NCBI GenBank assembly: GCA_037145635.1
Contig: JBBCXB010000005.1
Coordinates: forward strand, 248,001-312,000
DNA from: JAATFS01 sp037145635
Lineage (GTDB): Bacteria; Pseudomonadota; Gammaproteobacteria; Xanthomonadales; Xanthomonadaceae
Length of the DNA: 64,000 nucleotides
Reading direction: 5' to 3'
Part shown: piece after piece, positions 17,279 through 25,084 of the stretch
Layout of the letters: every line of letters starts with the position of its first letter
Numbering within the stretch: position 1 is the first letter of the stretch
Translations under genes and position numbers: made by a program
The notes under the pieces: generated by a model
Told to the model about the DNA's origin: nothing
Database searches by the model: none
The model's input: only the letters and a program-made list of their open reading frames with translations

Positions 17279-17920
17279 TCAGAAGCTGGCGCGCACGCCG
17301 AGCAGCCCCTGGGTGTTGCCGTCGATGAACTCCAGCTCGCCGACCAGGCCCCAGGTCGGGGTGAAGTTGACCTGGCCGCCCAGGGTGCCGACGAACTCGC
17401 CGCTGTCCAGGTCGCTGCCGTCCAGGTAGCCGGCCTTGATCCAGGCCTCGGTGCGGGCCGAGGGCTTGCCACGCACGCCGAGGTTGGCGCGGCCGACATT
17501 GAAGTGGCTCTTGTAGGTGCCGTCGTAGCCGTCGATGTTGAGCCACGCGTCGTAGCCGGCCAGCCGGATCTTGCGGTTGTTGCGCTGATAGGCCACGTCG
17601 GCGACGAAGTCGACCCGCTCGGTCATCTCCATGCGGTAGCCGATGCCCAGCGTCGGGTTGCTCAGCGTCACCTTGGCGCTGACCGCGTCGACGTAGTGGT
17701 AGGTCTTGCTCACCTGCGAGAAGCTGGCGAACACGTAGGCCGGCTCGGCGAACTGGTAGGAGCCGCGGATGTAGCCGCCGCCGGCGTGCTCGTCCGAGTC
17801 GCCGCCGTCCACGCTCAGGCGGGTGTAGCCGGCCTCGACGAAGGTGTAGCTCAGGCCTTCGGCGGAGGCGGCGAACGGGGCGGCCGCCAGCAGGGCGGCC
17901 AGAATCAGGGTGTTGCGCAT
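17279..17920 (-). CDS. Ax21-family outer-membrane protein
   Basis: A 213-aa secreted protein. The signal peptide (cut after AASA, residue 19) is followed by EGLSYTFVEAGYTRLSVDGG, clearly related to the N-terminus of Xanthomonas Ax21 (the region once called axYS22). The rest alternates as in an eight-strand outer-membrane barrel and ends LLGVRASF with a terminal Phe. Ax21 was proposed as a quorum-sensing and immune elicitor, but those claims were retracted; the family is best regarded as outer-membrane or vesicle proteins. Its location inside a riboflavin region seems incidental. Confidence 0.85.
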   Translation of the reverse strand: MRNTLILAALLAAAPFAASAEGLSYTFVEAGYTRLSVDGGDSDEHAGGGYIRGSYQFAEPAYVFASFSQVSKTYHYVDAVSAKVTLSNPTLGIGYRMEMTERVDFVADVAYQRNNRKIRLAGYDAWLNIDGYDGTYKSHFNVGRANLGVRGKPSARTEAWIKAGYLDGSDLDSGEFVGTLGGQVNFTPTWGLVGELEFIDGNTQGLLGVRASF

Positions 17921-18142
17921 GGTAGTGCTGTCTCCGAAGTGATATCCGTGTCGCCGGCCCGTTGCGGGCCGGCAGTGGCGACGTCGCTGTCGCCCCCGGA
18001 TTTTAACTTTAATTTCACGAAGCTGCATACGGGGATGCGCATCGCGACACTGCGTCCTGCCGGCGCGGGCCGCGGCGCCGGGCCCGCCGGGAGGCGCCCT
18101 GCTAGAATGGCGGCGCCGGTTCGCCGGCATTCCACAAACGTC

Positions 18143-18306
18143 TTCAGGGCGGGGTGAGATTCCCCACCGGCGGTAGGCGCTCCCTGCGGGGGACGCGAGC
18201 CCGCGAGCGCTTGCGGTGGCCCACGCGCGTCGCGCGGCCGCCGCAAGGTCAGCAGATCCGGTGCGATGCCGGAGCCGACGGTCACAGTCCGGATGAAAGA
18301 AGACGG
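18143..18306 (+). promoter_or_regulatory. FMN riboswitch (RFN element)
   Basis: The conserved RFN core is readable: TTCAGGGCGGGGTGAGAT, then TTCCCCACCGGCGGTA, a variable arm, AGCAGATCCGGTG, CCGACGGTCACAGTCCGGAT and GAAAGAAGACG. FMN binding to this aptamer lowers rib gene expression. A -10-like TAGAAT (18103-18108) lies about 35 bases upstream. Downstream, CGCGGCC/GGCCGCG and a five-T run at 18356-18360 may form part of the expression platform. It controls ribE-ribBX-ribH and perhaps nusB. Confidence 0.96.
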
Positions 18307-18385
18307 CAAGCGCGCGGCCCCGGCGGCCGCGTGCGCGCCTGTTTGCCTTGTGGCGTTTTTCGCTAACCCAACGCGGGAAACGTGT

Positions 18386-18496
18386 ATGTCCATGCAGTCC
18401 CTGTCTCTTCCGTCGGCCGCCGTGCGCGCCGGCCGCCCGTCCTCCGAAGGCCCCGTGCCGGCCGTGTGCCGCGCCCGCCGGGCGGGGGGGCGCTGA
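18386..18496 (+). CDS. Possible 36-aa leader peptide upstream of ribE
   Basis: A short frame (starts MSMQSLSLPSAAVRAG) runs from the end of the riboswitch leader to a TGA that shares its A with the ribE ATG (TGATG). That arrangement would allow translational coupling. There is no strong ribosome site before its ATG and no recognisable domain, so it may be chance. Confidence 0.3.
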   Translation: MSMQSLSLPSAAVRAGRPSSEGPVPAVCRARRAGGR

Positions 18497-19113
18497 TGTT
18501 CACCGGTCTCATCGAAGGCGTCGGCCGCCTGGCCGCGCGCACGCCGCAGGGCGGCGACGTGCGCTTCCGCTTCGACGTCGGCACGTTGCCCTGGGGAGCC
18601 CCGGGCGATGACGACGTGCAGCTCGGCGAGAGCATCGCCGTCAACGGCGTGTGCCTGACCGTGATCGCGTTCGACGCGCACGGCTTCCAGGCCGACGCCT
18701 CCACCGAGACGCTGGCGCTCACCACCCTCGGCACGCTGGCCGAAGGCGCGGCGATCAACCTGGAGCGGGCGATGCGCCCGACCGACCGCCTCGGCGGCCA
18801 TCTGGTCAGCGGCCATGTCGACGGCCTCGGCACGGTGCACAGCATCGACGACGACGCGCGCGCGCAGCGCTGGCGCTTCGCCGCGCCCGCCGCGCTGCTG
18901 CGCTACGTCGCCCGCAAGGGCTCGATCTGCGTCGACGGCGTCAGCCTGACCGTCAACGCGGTGGACGCCGCCGGCTTCGAGGTGGCGCTGATTCCGCACA
19001 CTGTCGCGCACACCGCGTTCGCCCACACCGGCGTCGGCGCCGCGGTCAACCTGGAGATCGACCTGGTGGCGCGCTACGTCGAGCGCCTGCTCGGCGAAGG
19101 AGCGCGCGCATGA
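18496..19113 (+). CDS. ribE: Riboflavin synthase alpha chain
   Basis: A 205-aa enzyme that dismutates two lumazines to riboflavin. It has the classic two-fold repeated barrel: MFTGLIEGVGRL with ESIAVNGVCLTV in the first half, and GHLVSGHVDGLG with GSICVDGVSLTV in the second. It is the first main gene after the FMN riboswitch and overlaps the next gene by four bases (ATGA). Confidence 0.97.
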   Translation: MFTGLIEGVGRLAARTPQGGDVRFRFDVGTLPWGAPGDDDVQLGESIAVNGVCLTVIAFDAHGFQADASTETLALTTLGTLAEGAAINLERAMRPTDRLGGHLVSGHVDGLGTVHSIDDDARAQRWRFAAPAALLRYVARKGSICVDGVSLTVNAVDAAGFEVALIPHTVAHTAFAHTGVGAAVNLEIDLVARYVERLLGEGARA

Positions 19114-20243
19114 ACTTCGCGCCCGTTCCCGAACTGCTGGAAGAGATCCGCGCCGGCCGCATGGTGGTGATCGTCGACGACGAGGACCGCGAGAACGAAG
19201 GCGACCTGATCATGGCCGCCGAGCTGGTCAAGCCGTCTGACATCAACTTCATGGTGACCCACGCGCGCGGGCTGGTGTGCCTGCCGCTGACCCGCGAGCG
19301 CTGCGCCCAGCTCGGGCTGGCGCCGATGGTCCAGCGCAACACCGCGCAGTTCCAGACCAACTTCACGGTCAGCATCGAGGCGGCCGAGGGCGTGACCACC
19401 GGCATCTCCGCCTACGACCGCGCGCATACGATCCGCACGGCGGTCAAGCCGGACGCGCGCCCGCACGACCTCAGCCAGCCCGGCCACATCTTCCCGCTGA
19501 TCGCGCAGCCGGGCGGAACGCTGACCCGGGCCGGCCACACCGAGGCCGGCGTGGACCTGGCGATGCTGGCCGGGCTGGAGCCGGCGGCGGTGCTGGTGGA
19601 GATCCTCAACCCCGACGGCAGCATGGCGCGCCGGCCGCAGCTGGAGACCTTCGCCCGCGAGCACGGGCTGAAGATCGGCTCGATCGCCGACCTGATCGCG
19701 TACCGGCTGGCCACCGAGCACACCATCGAGCGCCTGGACGCGCGCGACATCGTCACCGAGTACGGCCCGTTCCAGCTGGTGACCTACCGCGACCGCATCG
19801 CCCACGACCTGCATTTCGCGCTGGTGCGCGGTACCCCGGACGCGACCACGCCGACCCTGGTGCGGGTGCAGGTGGAGAACCCGCTGGCGGACCTGCTGCA
19901 CTGGCGGCGCGAGGACTTCGGCGTGGCCGCCAGCGATGCGCTGCGCGCCATCGCCGCCGAGGGCCGCGGCGTGATGGTGGTGTTGTCGGCGCCGCGCGAC
20001 AGCGATGCGCTGCTGGCGCGGCTGCGCAAGCAGCCCGACGTGGCCGCCAACGCCAAGGACGTGGGGCAGTGGCGGCGCAACGGTGCCGGCAGCCAGATCC
20101 TGGCCGAGCTGGGGCTGGGGCGGCTGCGGGTGCTGGGCACGCCGCGCCGGCACATCGCCCTGGCCGGCTTCGGGCTGGAGGTGGTCGAGTACGTCGAGTG
20201 CCCCGGCAGCGGCGGCCCGGCGGCAGCGTCCCCGGCCGCCTGA
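19110..20243 (+). CDS. ribB: DHBP synthase with degenerate GTP cyclohydrolase II domain (RibBX type)
   Basis: A 377-aa fusion. Residues 1-200 or so form 3,4-dihydroxy-2-butanone-4-phosphate synthase, with VDDEDRENEGDLIMAAE, the NFTVSIEA strand and HTEAGVDLAMLAGL all intact. The C-terminal half keeps the GTP cyclohydrolase II outline but not its chemistry. The zinc cysteines of the usual SECLTGDVFGSLRCDCG region are missing, and RVQVENPLADLLHW stands there instead. It should therefore make the butanone phosphate only, and a separate RibA is needed elsewhere. Similar RibBX proteins are known in proteobacteria. Confidence 0.93.
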   Translation: MNFAPVPELLEEIRAGRMVVIVDDEDRENEGDLIMAAELVKPSDINFMVTHARGLVCLPLTRERCAQLGLAPMVQRNTAQFQTNFTVSIEAAEGVTTGISAYDRAHTIRTAVKPDARPHDLSQPGHIFPLIAQPGGTLTRAGHTEAGVDLAMLAGLEPAAVLVEILNPDGSMARRPQLETFAREHGLKIGSIADLIAYRLATEHTIERLDARDIVTEYGPFQLVTYRDRIAHDLHFALVRGTPDATTPTLVRVQVENPLADLLHWRREDFGVAASDALRAIAAEGRGVMVVLSAPRDSDALLARLRKQPDVAANAKDVGQWRRNGAGSQILAELGLGRLRVLGTPRRHIALAGFGLEVVEYVECPGSGGPAAASPAA

Positions 20244-20356
20244 CACCGCGGCCGTGCCGGGGCCCGCGGCGACCGGCACGGCCAGGCCGCCGCGGCCCGC
20301 CCGGGCCGCGGGCCGGCTGCTGTTAAACTTCCCAACCCTTTGAGTCGTTGACCCGC

Positions 20357-20821
20357 ATGACCCACTACGAAGGCGATCTCCGCCCCTCACCGGCGCGCTT
20401 CGCGATCATCGCCAGCCGCTGGAATGCCCGCATCACCGACGTCCTGGTCGCCGGCGCGCGCCAGAGCCTGGCCGGCAACGGCATCGCCGAAGCGGCGATC
20501 GACGTGATCCGCGTGCCCGGCGCCTGGGAAATCCCGCTGGCGGCCAACCGCGTGGCGCAGGGCGGCCAGCATGCGGCGATCGTCGCGCTGGGCTGCGTGG
20601 TCCGCGGCGACACCCGCCACTACGAACACGTCGCCGACCTGTGCGCCGAAGGCCTGATGAGCGTGCAGCTGCAGACCGGCGTGCCGGTGCTCAACGGCGT
20701 GCTGGCGGTCGAACGCGCCGAGGACGCCGAGGCGCGCGCCGGCGGCAGCCACGGCAACAAGGGCGAGGAAGCCGCCCTGGCCGCCCTGGAAATGGTCAAC
20801 CTGCTGGAGCAGCTGCCATGA
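20357..20821 (+). CDS. ribH: 6,7-dimethyl-8-ribityllumazine synthase
   Basis: A 154-aa enzyme that condenses the pyrimidine and the butanone phosphate. Visible family motifs are RWNARITD, VPGAWEIPLAA, ALGCVVRGDTRHYEHV (with the catalytic His) and GVLAVERAEDAEARAGGSHGNKG. A TTG nine bases upstream is also open, but the ATG at 20357 gives the family's usual length. The stop overlaps the nusB start by four bases. Confidence 0.97.
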   Translation: MTHYEGDLRPSPARFAIIASRWNARITDVLVAGARQSLAGNGIAEAAIDVIRVPGAWEIPLAANRVAQGGQHAAIVALGCVVRGDTRHYEHVADLCAEGLMSVQLQTGVPVLNGVLAVERAEDAEARAGGSHGNKGEEAALAALEMVNLLEQLP

Positions 20822-21288
20822 GCAAGTCCTCCGGCCACCACAAGCATGTCCGCCGCGACGGCATCGACCCGGTGCTGCGCTCGCGTGCGCGCCGCCGCGC
20901 GCTGCAGGCGGTCTATGCCTGGCAGATCTCCGGCGGCTTCGCCAAGCAGGTGATCGCGCAGTTCGCGCACGAGCAGGCGCACGAGGTGGCCGACCTGGGC
21001 TACTTCGAGAACCTGGTCGAGGGCGTGCTGGCCCACCGCGCCGAGCTGGACGAGGCGCTGCTGCCGTACCTGGACCGCGGCGTCGAGGAAGTCGACGCGA
21101 TCGAGCGCGCGGTGCTGCGCCTGGCCGCCTACGAGATGCTGTACCGCCAGGACGTGCCGTACCGCGTGGTGATCAACGAAGCCATCGAGACCGCCAAGCG
21201 CTTCGGCTCCGAGCACGGCCACACCTACGTCAACGGCGTGCTCGACCGCGCCGCGCTGGTCTGGCGCAAGCTCGAGTCGGGGGGCTGA
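20818..21288 (+). CDS. nusB: Transcription antitermination factor NusB
   Basis: A 156-aa all-helical RNA-binding factor for rRNA antitermination. RSRARRRALQAVYAWQ near the N-terminus and VPYRVVINEAIETAKRFGSEHGHTYVNGVLD at the C-terminus are the NusB signatures. The ribH-nusB-thiL order is common in gammaproteobacteria. Confidence 0.97.
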   Translation: MSKSSGHHKHVRRDGIDPVLRSRARRRALQAVYAWQISGGFAKQVIAQFAHEQAHEVADLGYFENLVEGVLAHRAELDEALLPYLDRGVEEVDAIERAVLRLAAYEMLYRQDVPYRVVINEAIETAKRFGSEHGHTYVNGVLDRAALVWRKLESGG

Positions 21289-21300
21289 GGACCCGGAGTC

Positions 21301-21394
21301 GGGAACGGGGAATGGGCTCAAGCCGCCGCGATGGCGAGTGATGCCTCGCCGTGTCCCTGCTCCTACGATTCCCCGTTCCCGATTCCCCATTCCC
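21301..21394. repeat. GGGAATC-type dispersed inverted repeat, copy 2
   Basis: The left arm GGGAACGGGGAATGGG (21301-21316) faces the right arm beginning CGATTCCCCGTTCCCGAT (21366-21394). The roughly 50-base core differs from copy 1. It occupies the whole nusB-thiL gap and ends ten bases before the thiL ATG. Confidence 0.8.
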
Positions 21395-21403
21395 GGCCGC
21401 CCG

Positions 21404-22378
21404 ATGCCCGAATTCGATCTGATCGAACGCCTGCGTGCCCGCATCCGGGCGCGGGCGGACGTGCCGCTGGGCATCGGCGACGATGCGGCGCTGCTGCAGC
21501 CGCCGGCGGGCGAGCAGCTGGCCATCACCGCCGACACCCTCAATGTCGGCGTGCACTTCCCGGCCGAGACGCTGCCGGCGGACCTGGGCTGGAAGACCCT
21601 GGCGGTGAATCTGTCCGACCTCGCCGCGATGGGCGCGCAGCCGCTGTGGTGCACGCTGTCGCTGTCGCTGCCGCACGACGACGCGGCCTGGATGGAGGCG
21701 TTCGCCGACGGCTTCTTCGCGCTGGCCGACCTGCACGGCATCGCGCTGGTCGGCGGCGACACCACGCGCGGGCCGCTGGCGGCCTCGGTCACGGCGATCG
21801 GCGGCATCGCCCCGGGCAACGCGCTGCGGCGCGACGGCGCCCGGGTGGGCGACGACCTCTGGGTCACCGGCCAGCCCGGCGAGGCGGCCGCGGCCCTGGC
21901 GCTGTGGCAGGCCGGGACGCTGGACGTGACCGTGCCCGCGCCAGACCCGCTGCACGAGCACCTGCGCCAGCGCCTGCTGCGGCCGACGCCGCGGGTCGAG
22001 GCCGGCCGCCGCCTGCGCGGCCTGGCGCAGGCCTGTGTCGACATCTCCGACGGCCTGCTGGCCGACCTGGGGCACCTGTGCGCGCGCAGCGGCACCGGCG
22101 CCGAGCTGTGGCTGGCGGCGCTGCCGGCGATCGCGCTGCCGGCGGATGCCCGGCCCGAACAGGCCCACGCCTGGCAGCTCGGCGGCGGCGACGACTACGA
22201 GCTGTGCTTCACGGCCGCCGCCCCGCACCGGGACGCGGTCGCGCAGGCACTCGCGTTCGCCGGGGTGGCGGGGACCCGGATCGGCCGCATCGTCGCCGGC
22301 GGCGACATCGTCGTGCGCGATGCGCAGGGCCAGGCCTGGCAGCCGCCGCGGCGCGGCTACCAGCACTTCGCGGGCTAG
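21404..22378 (+). CDS. thiL: Thiamine-monophosphate kinase
   Basis: A 324-aa enzyme making thiamine diphosphate from thiamine monophosphate with ATP. Motifs present: GIGDDAALL, ADTLNVGVHF, KTLAVNLSDLAAMGAQP, LVGGDTTRG, DISDGLLADLGH and GGGDDYELCF, the last four typical of the PurM/ThiL fold. The start follows directly after a dispersed repeat, with no clear ribosome site. Confidence 0.97.
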   Translation: MPEFDLIERLRARIRARADVPLGIGDDAALLQPPAGEQLAITADTLNVGVHFPAETLPADLGWKTLAVNLSDLAAMGAQPLWCTLSLSLPHDDAAWMEAFADGFFALADLHGIALVGGDTTRGPLAASVTAIGGIAPGNALRRDGARVGDDLWVTGQPGEAAAALALWQAGTLDVTVPAPDPLHEHLRQRLLRPTPRVEAGRRLRGLAQACVDISDGLLADLGHLCARSGTGAELWLAALPAIALPADARPEQAHAWQLGGGDDYELCFTAAAPHRDAVAQALAFAGVAGTRIGRIVAGGDIVVRDAQGQAWQPPRRGYQHFAG

Positions 22379-22542
22379 CGCCCGCGCCGCGGCCCCGGCT
22401 GCGACCGTTTGCCGCACTGCGGCGTGAGTCCCTCCGTACCGGCTGGTACGGTCGCTGCGCTCGCCCCCGCATCGCGTGACTGCACCCGCTACCGCACCCG
22501 TTGCCGGACCGCCCCGGTCCGGCGCCGCCTGGGAGGCCGTCC

Positions 22543-24120
22543 ATGCGCAAGTCCCTGCTCCGCGTCGTCGCGTTCGCCGCATTGCTGCTGTGTTCCGTTC
22601 CCGTCCTCGCCGCCGGCTTCGGCAAGCGCTACGAGCGCATCCCCGGCTGGGACGGCACCGCGCTCGGCGCGCTGGTGCTGGTGCCCGAAGGACAGGGCCC
22701 CGGGCCGTTCCCGCTGGTGGTGATGCCGGCCAGCTGGTCGCTGCCCAACCTGGAATACGTGGGCCGCGCCAGCGCGCTGGCCAGCGCCGGCTACGTGGTG
22801 GTCAGCTACACCTCGCGCGGGTTCTGGGATTCGGCCGGGCAGATCGACATCGCCGGGGCCGCCACGGTGGAGGACGTCAGCGCGGTGATCGACTGGGCGC
22901 TGGCGAACACCCCGGCCGACGCCCGCGCGATCGGCGCCTCGGGCATCTCCTACGGGGCCGGCACCAGCCTGCTCGCCGCCGCGCGCGACCCGCGGATCAA
23001 GGCGGTCGCCGCGCTCAGCGGCTGGGCCGACCTGGAGGCGTCGCTGTATGCGCAGCGCACGGTCAGCCAGCAGGGCGTGGCGTTGCTGGTCGCCGCCGGT
23101 GCGGTCACCGGCCGCCCCGGTCCGGAGCTGGCGCAGATCACCGCCCGGGTGGCCGTGGGCGACTACGACGGCGCGGTGCAGGGCTTCCTGCCGGCGGCGG
23201 CCGAGCGCGGCGTGATCCACGAAGTGCAGGCGCTCAACCGCAACGGCACCGCGGTGCTGCTGGCCAATGCGTTCAACGACGGGTTGTTCCCGCCGAACCA
23301 GTACGTGGACCTGTTCGAGCGCTTGCACGGCCCCAAGCGGCTGCTCCTCAGCCAGGGCGACCACGCCACAGCGGAACTGCCGGGGGCGCTGGGCTTGCCC
23401 AATGCCGTCTACGATGCGGCCGTGCGCTGGTTCGACCGCTACCTCAAGCAGGTCCCGAACGGGGTCGAGACCGAGCCGGCGGTGCGCCTGGCGACGCTCG
23501 ACGGGCAGTGGCTGGACTACGCCGGCTGGCGCGAGGTGCAGGCAGCGCCGACCCGCTACGGGCTCGGCGCGCCGGCGGGCCTGCGGCCGACCGGCACTCT
23601 GCAGGATGGCGATGCGCCCGGCTGGAGCCATCGCATCGCCACCGGCCTGCCGACCGTGGCCGATTCGGGAATCGTGTTGGTCACCGGGCTGCTGCAGGGC
23701 CTGGGCCAGCCCGCGGTCGCCTCGATCCCGCTGGTGGCGCGCGCCGGCGCAGGGGTCTGGATGGGCCCGGTGTACAGCCGCGAGCGCGTCCTCGCCGGCG
23801 CACCGTCGCTGCGCATCACGCTGACCCCGAGCCAGCCCGAGGTCTCGCTGTTCGCCTACCTGTACAGCGTCGACGCGCTCGGCGGCGGCCAGTTGCTCAG
23901 CCACGCGCCCTACACGGTGCGTGGCGCCACGCCGGGGGTGGCGCGGACCGTGGACATCGCGCTGGAGGCGACCGCGGCGCGGTTGCCGGCCGGCCGGCGG
24001 CTGGTGCTGGTGGTCGACACCACCGACCCGCGCTACACCGCGGCGACCCGCGCCGGCGGCACGCTGACCTTCGCCTCGCCGGCATCGGCGCCCGCACGCC
24101 TGAGCGTGCCGCTGCACTGA
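22543..24120 (+). CDS. Secreted CocE/NonD-family alpha/beta hydrolase
   Basis: A 525-aa exported hydrolase of the X-Pro dipeptidyl-peptidase/CocE family. The signal peptide is residues 1-23. The catalytic set is Ser136 in GISYGAG, an Asp in NAFNDGLFPPNQ and a His in SQGDHAT. A C-terminal jelly-roll-like region follows (VAGWR to the end, about 330-525), as in CocE. GGGAGG (22531-22536) supports the ATG. Substrates of such proteins include acyl esters and Xaa-Pro peptides; none can be named here. A 7-base inverted repeat (CCGTACC/GGTACGG, 22434-22451) lies upstream. Confidence 0.85.
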   Translation: MRKSLLRVVAFAALLLCSVPVLAAGFGKRYERIPGWDGTALGALVLVPEGQGPGPFPLVVMPASWSLPNLEYVGRASALASAGYVVVSYTSRGFWDSAGQIDIAGAATVEDVSAVIDWALANTPADARAIGASGISYGAGTSLLAAARDPRIKAVAALSGWADLEASLYAQRTVSQQGVALLVAAGAVTGRPGPELAQITARVAVGDYDGAVQGFLPAAAERGVIHEVQALNRNGTAVLLANAFNDGLFPPNQYVDLFERLHGPKRLLLSQGDHATAELPGALGLPNAVYDAAVRWFDRYLKQVPNGVETEPAVRLATLDGQWLDYAGWREVQAAPTRYGLGAPAGLRPTGTLQDGDAPGWSHRIATGLPTVADSGIVLVTGLLQGLGQPAVASIPLVARAGAGVWMGPVYSRERVLAGAPSLRITLTPSQPEVSLFAYLYSVDALGGGQLLSHAPYTVRGATPGVARTVDIALEATAARLPAGRRLVLVVDTTDPRYTAATRAGGTLTFASPASAPARLSVPLH

Positions 24121-24264
24121 CCGGTACCGGGCGGGCGCCGCGTCGCCCGGGGCGAAGTTACGCCGAATTTACGCCGCGCCGCGGCGTCCGCCATGGAGAC
24201 TTTATGGCACCGGGGAACAGACTGGCTGCATCGGCGGAGGGGTTCCGCCCACGGATCGTGTTCC

Positions 24265-24969
24265 ATGCAATCGCACTACAGTCTCTCTCCGTCGCGCCTG
24301 GCGGGCGCGATGCTCCTCGGCCTGTGCGCGGCGCTGCCGGCGCCGGCCACAACGCTGGGCGGCAGCGCCGCGTTCACCAGCGATTACGTCTGGCGCGGCT
24401 CCAGCCAGAACCAGGGCAACGCCGCGGCCCAGGGCGGGCTCAAGGCCGCCGCCGGCAACGGCGTCTACGGCGCGGTGTGGGGCTCGTCGGTCGATTTCGG
24501 TGCGCAGGCCGATGCCAGCACCGAGGTCGACGCGGTGGTCGGCTGGAGCGGCACGCTCGCACCCGACTGGTCGCTGGACGTCAACCTCACGCGCTACCAG
24601 TACCCCGGCAGCCGTGCCGACCTGAACTGGAACGAGTTCGGCATCACCGCGACCTGGAAGCAGAACTACTGGCTGCAGCTGGGCGTGTCCGACGATGCGC
24701 TGGCCGGCGGCCGGGGCGGCACCTACGCCCAGCTCGGCGCGCGCGTGCCGATGGGCGAGACGGTCAGGCTCGAGGCGGCGGTCGGTCGCTACTGGCTGGC
24801 CAGCGGCTACGCCGACGACTACACCCACGGGCAGCTCAGCGCGATCTGGGCGTTTGCCAGGCCGTTCGAGCTGCGCGTGAGCGGCCATGCCACCAACGAC
24901 GCCGCGCGCCGGCTGTTCCCGGGCCAGGCCGGCTCGCGGCTGGAAGTGGCGCTGCAGGCTTCCTTTTGA
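24265..24969 (+). CDS. TorF-like putative porin
   Basis: A 234-aa outer-membrane protein. A signal peptide (to about ALPAPAT, residue 29) precedes LGGSAAFTSDYVWRGSSQNQGNAAAQGG, which is characteristic of the TorF/Gcw_chp porin family. Strands alternate through to the C-terminal Phe (VALQASF). An ATG at 24193 would add 24 residues that spoil the signal peptide, so 24265 is used. It lies 12 bases before kdpF and may be cotranscribed with kdp. Confidence 0.8.
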   Translation: MQSHYSLSPSRLAGAMLLGLCAALPAPATTLGGSAAFTSDYVWRGSSQNQGNAAAQGGLKAAAGNGVYGAVWGSSVDFGAQADASTEVDAVVGWSGTLAPDWSLDVNLTRYQYPGSRADLNWNEFGITATWKQNYWLQLGVSDDALAGGRGGTYAQLGARVPMGETVRLEAAVGRYWLASGYADDYTHGQLSAIWAFARPFELRVSGHATNDAARRLFPGQAGSRLEVALQASF

Positions 24970-24981
24970 TCGGAGATGACG

Positions 24982-25074
24982 ATGAACGACTGGCTTTCAT
25001 GGGTGTGCGGGCTCGCCGTGTTGATCGCGGCGGCGTACCTGCTGTACGTCGTGCTGCGTCCGGAAGAGTTCTGA
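24982..25074 (+). CDS. kdpF: Potassium-transporting ATPase small subunit KdpF
   Basis: A 30-aa single-helix peptide (MNDWLSWVCGLAVLIAAAYL...VLRPEEF). KdpF stabilises the KdpFABC complex. CGGAGATGACG precedes the ATG, and the stop is ten bases before kdpA. Length, composition and ending match the family. Confidence 0.93.
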   Translation: MNDWLSWVCGLAVLIAAAYLLYVVLRPEEF

Positions 25075-25084
25075 GGACCTCCCG

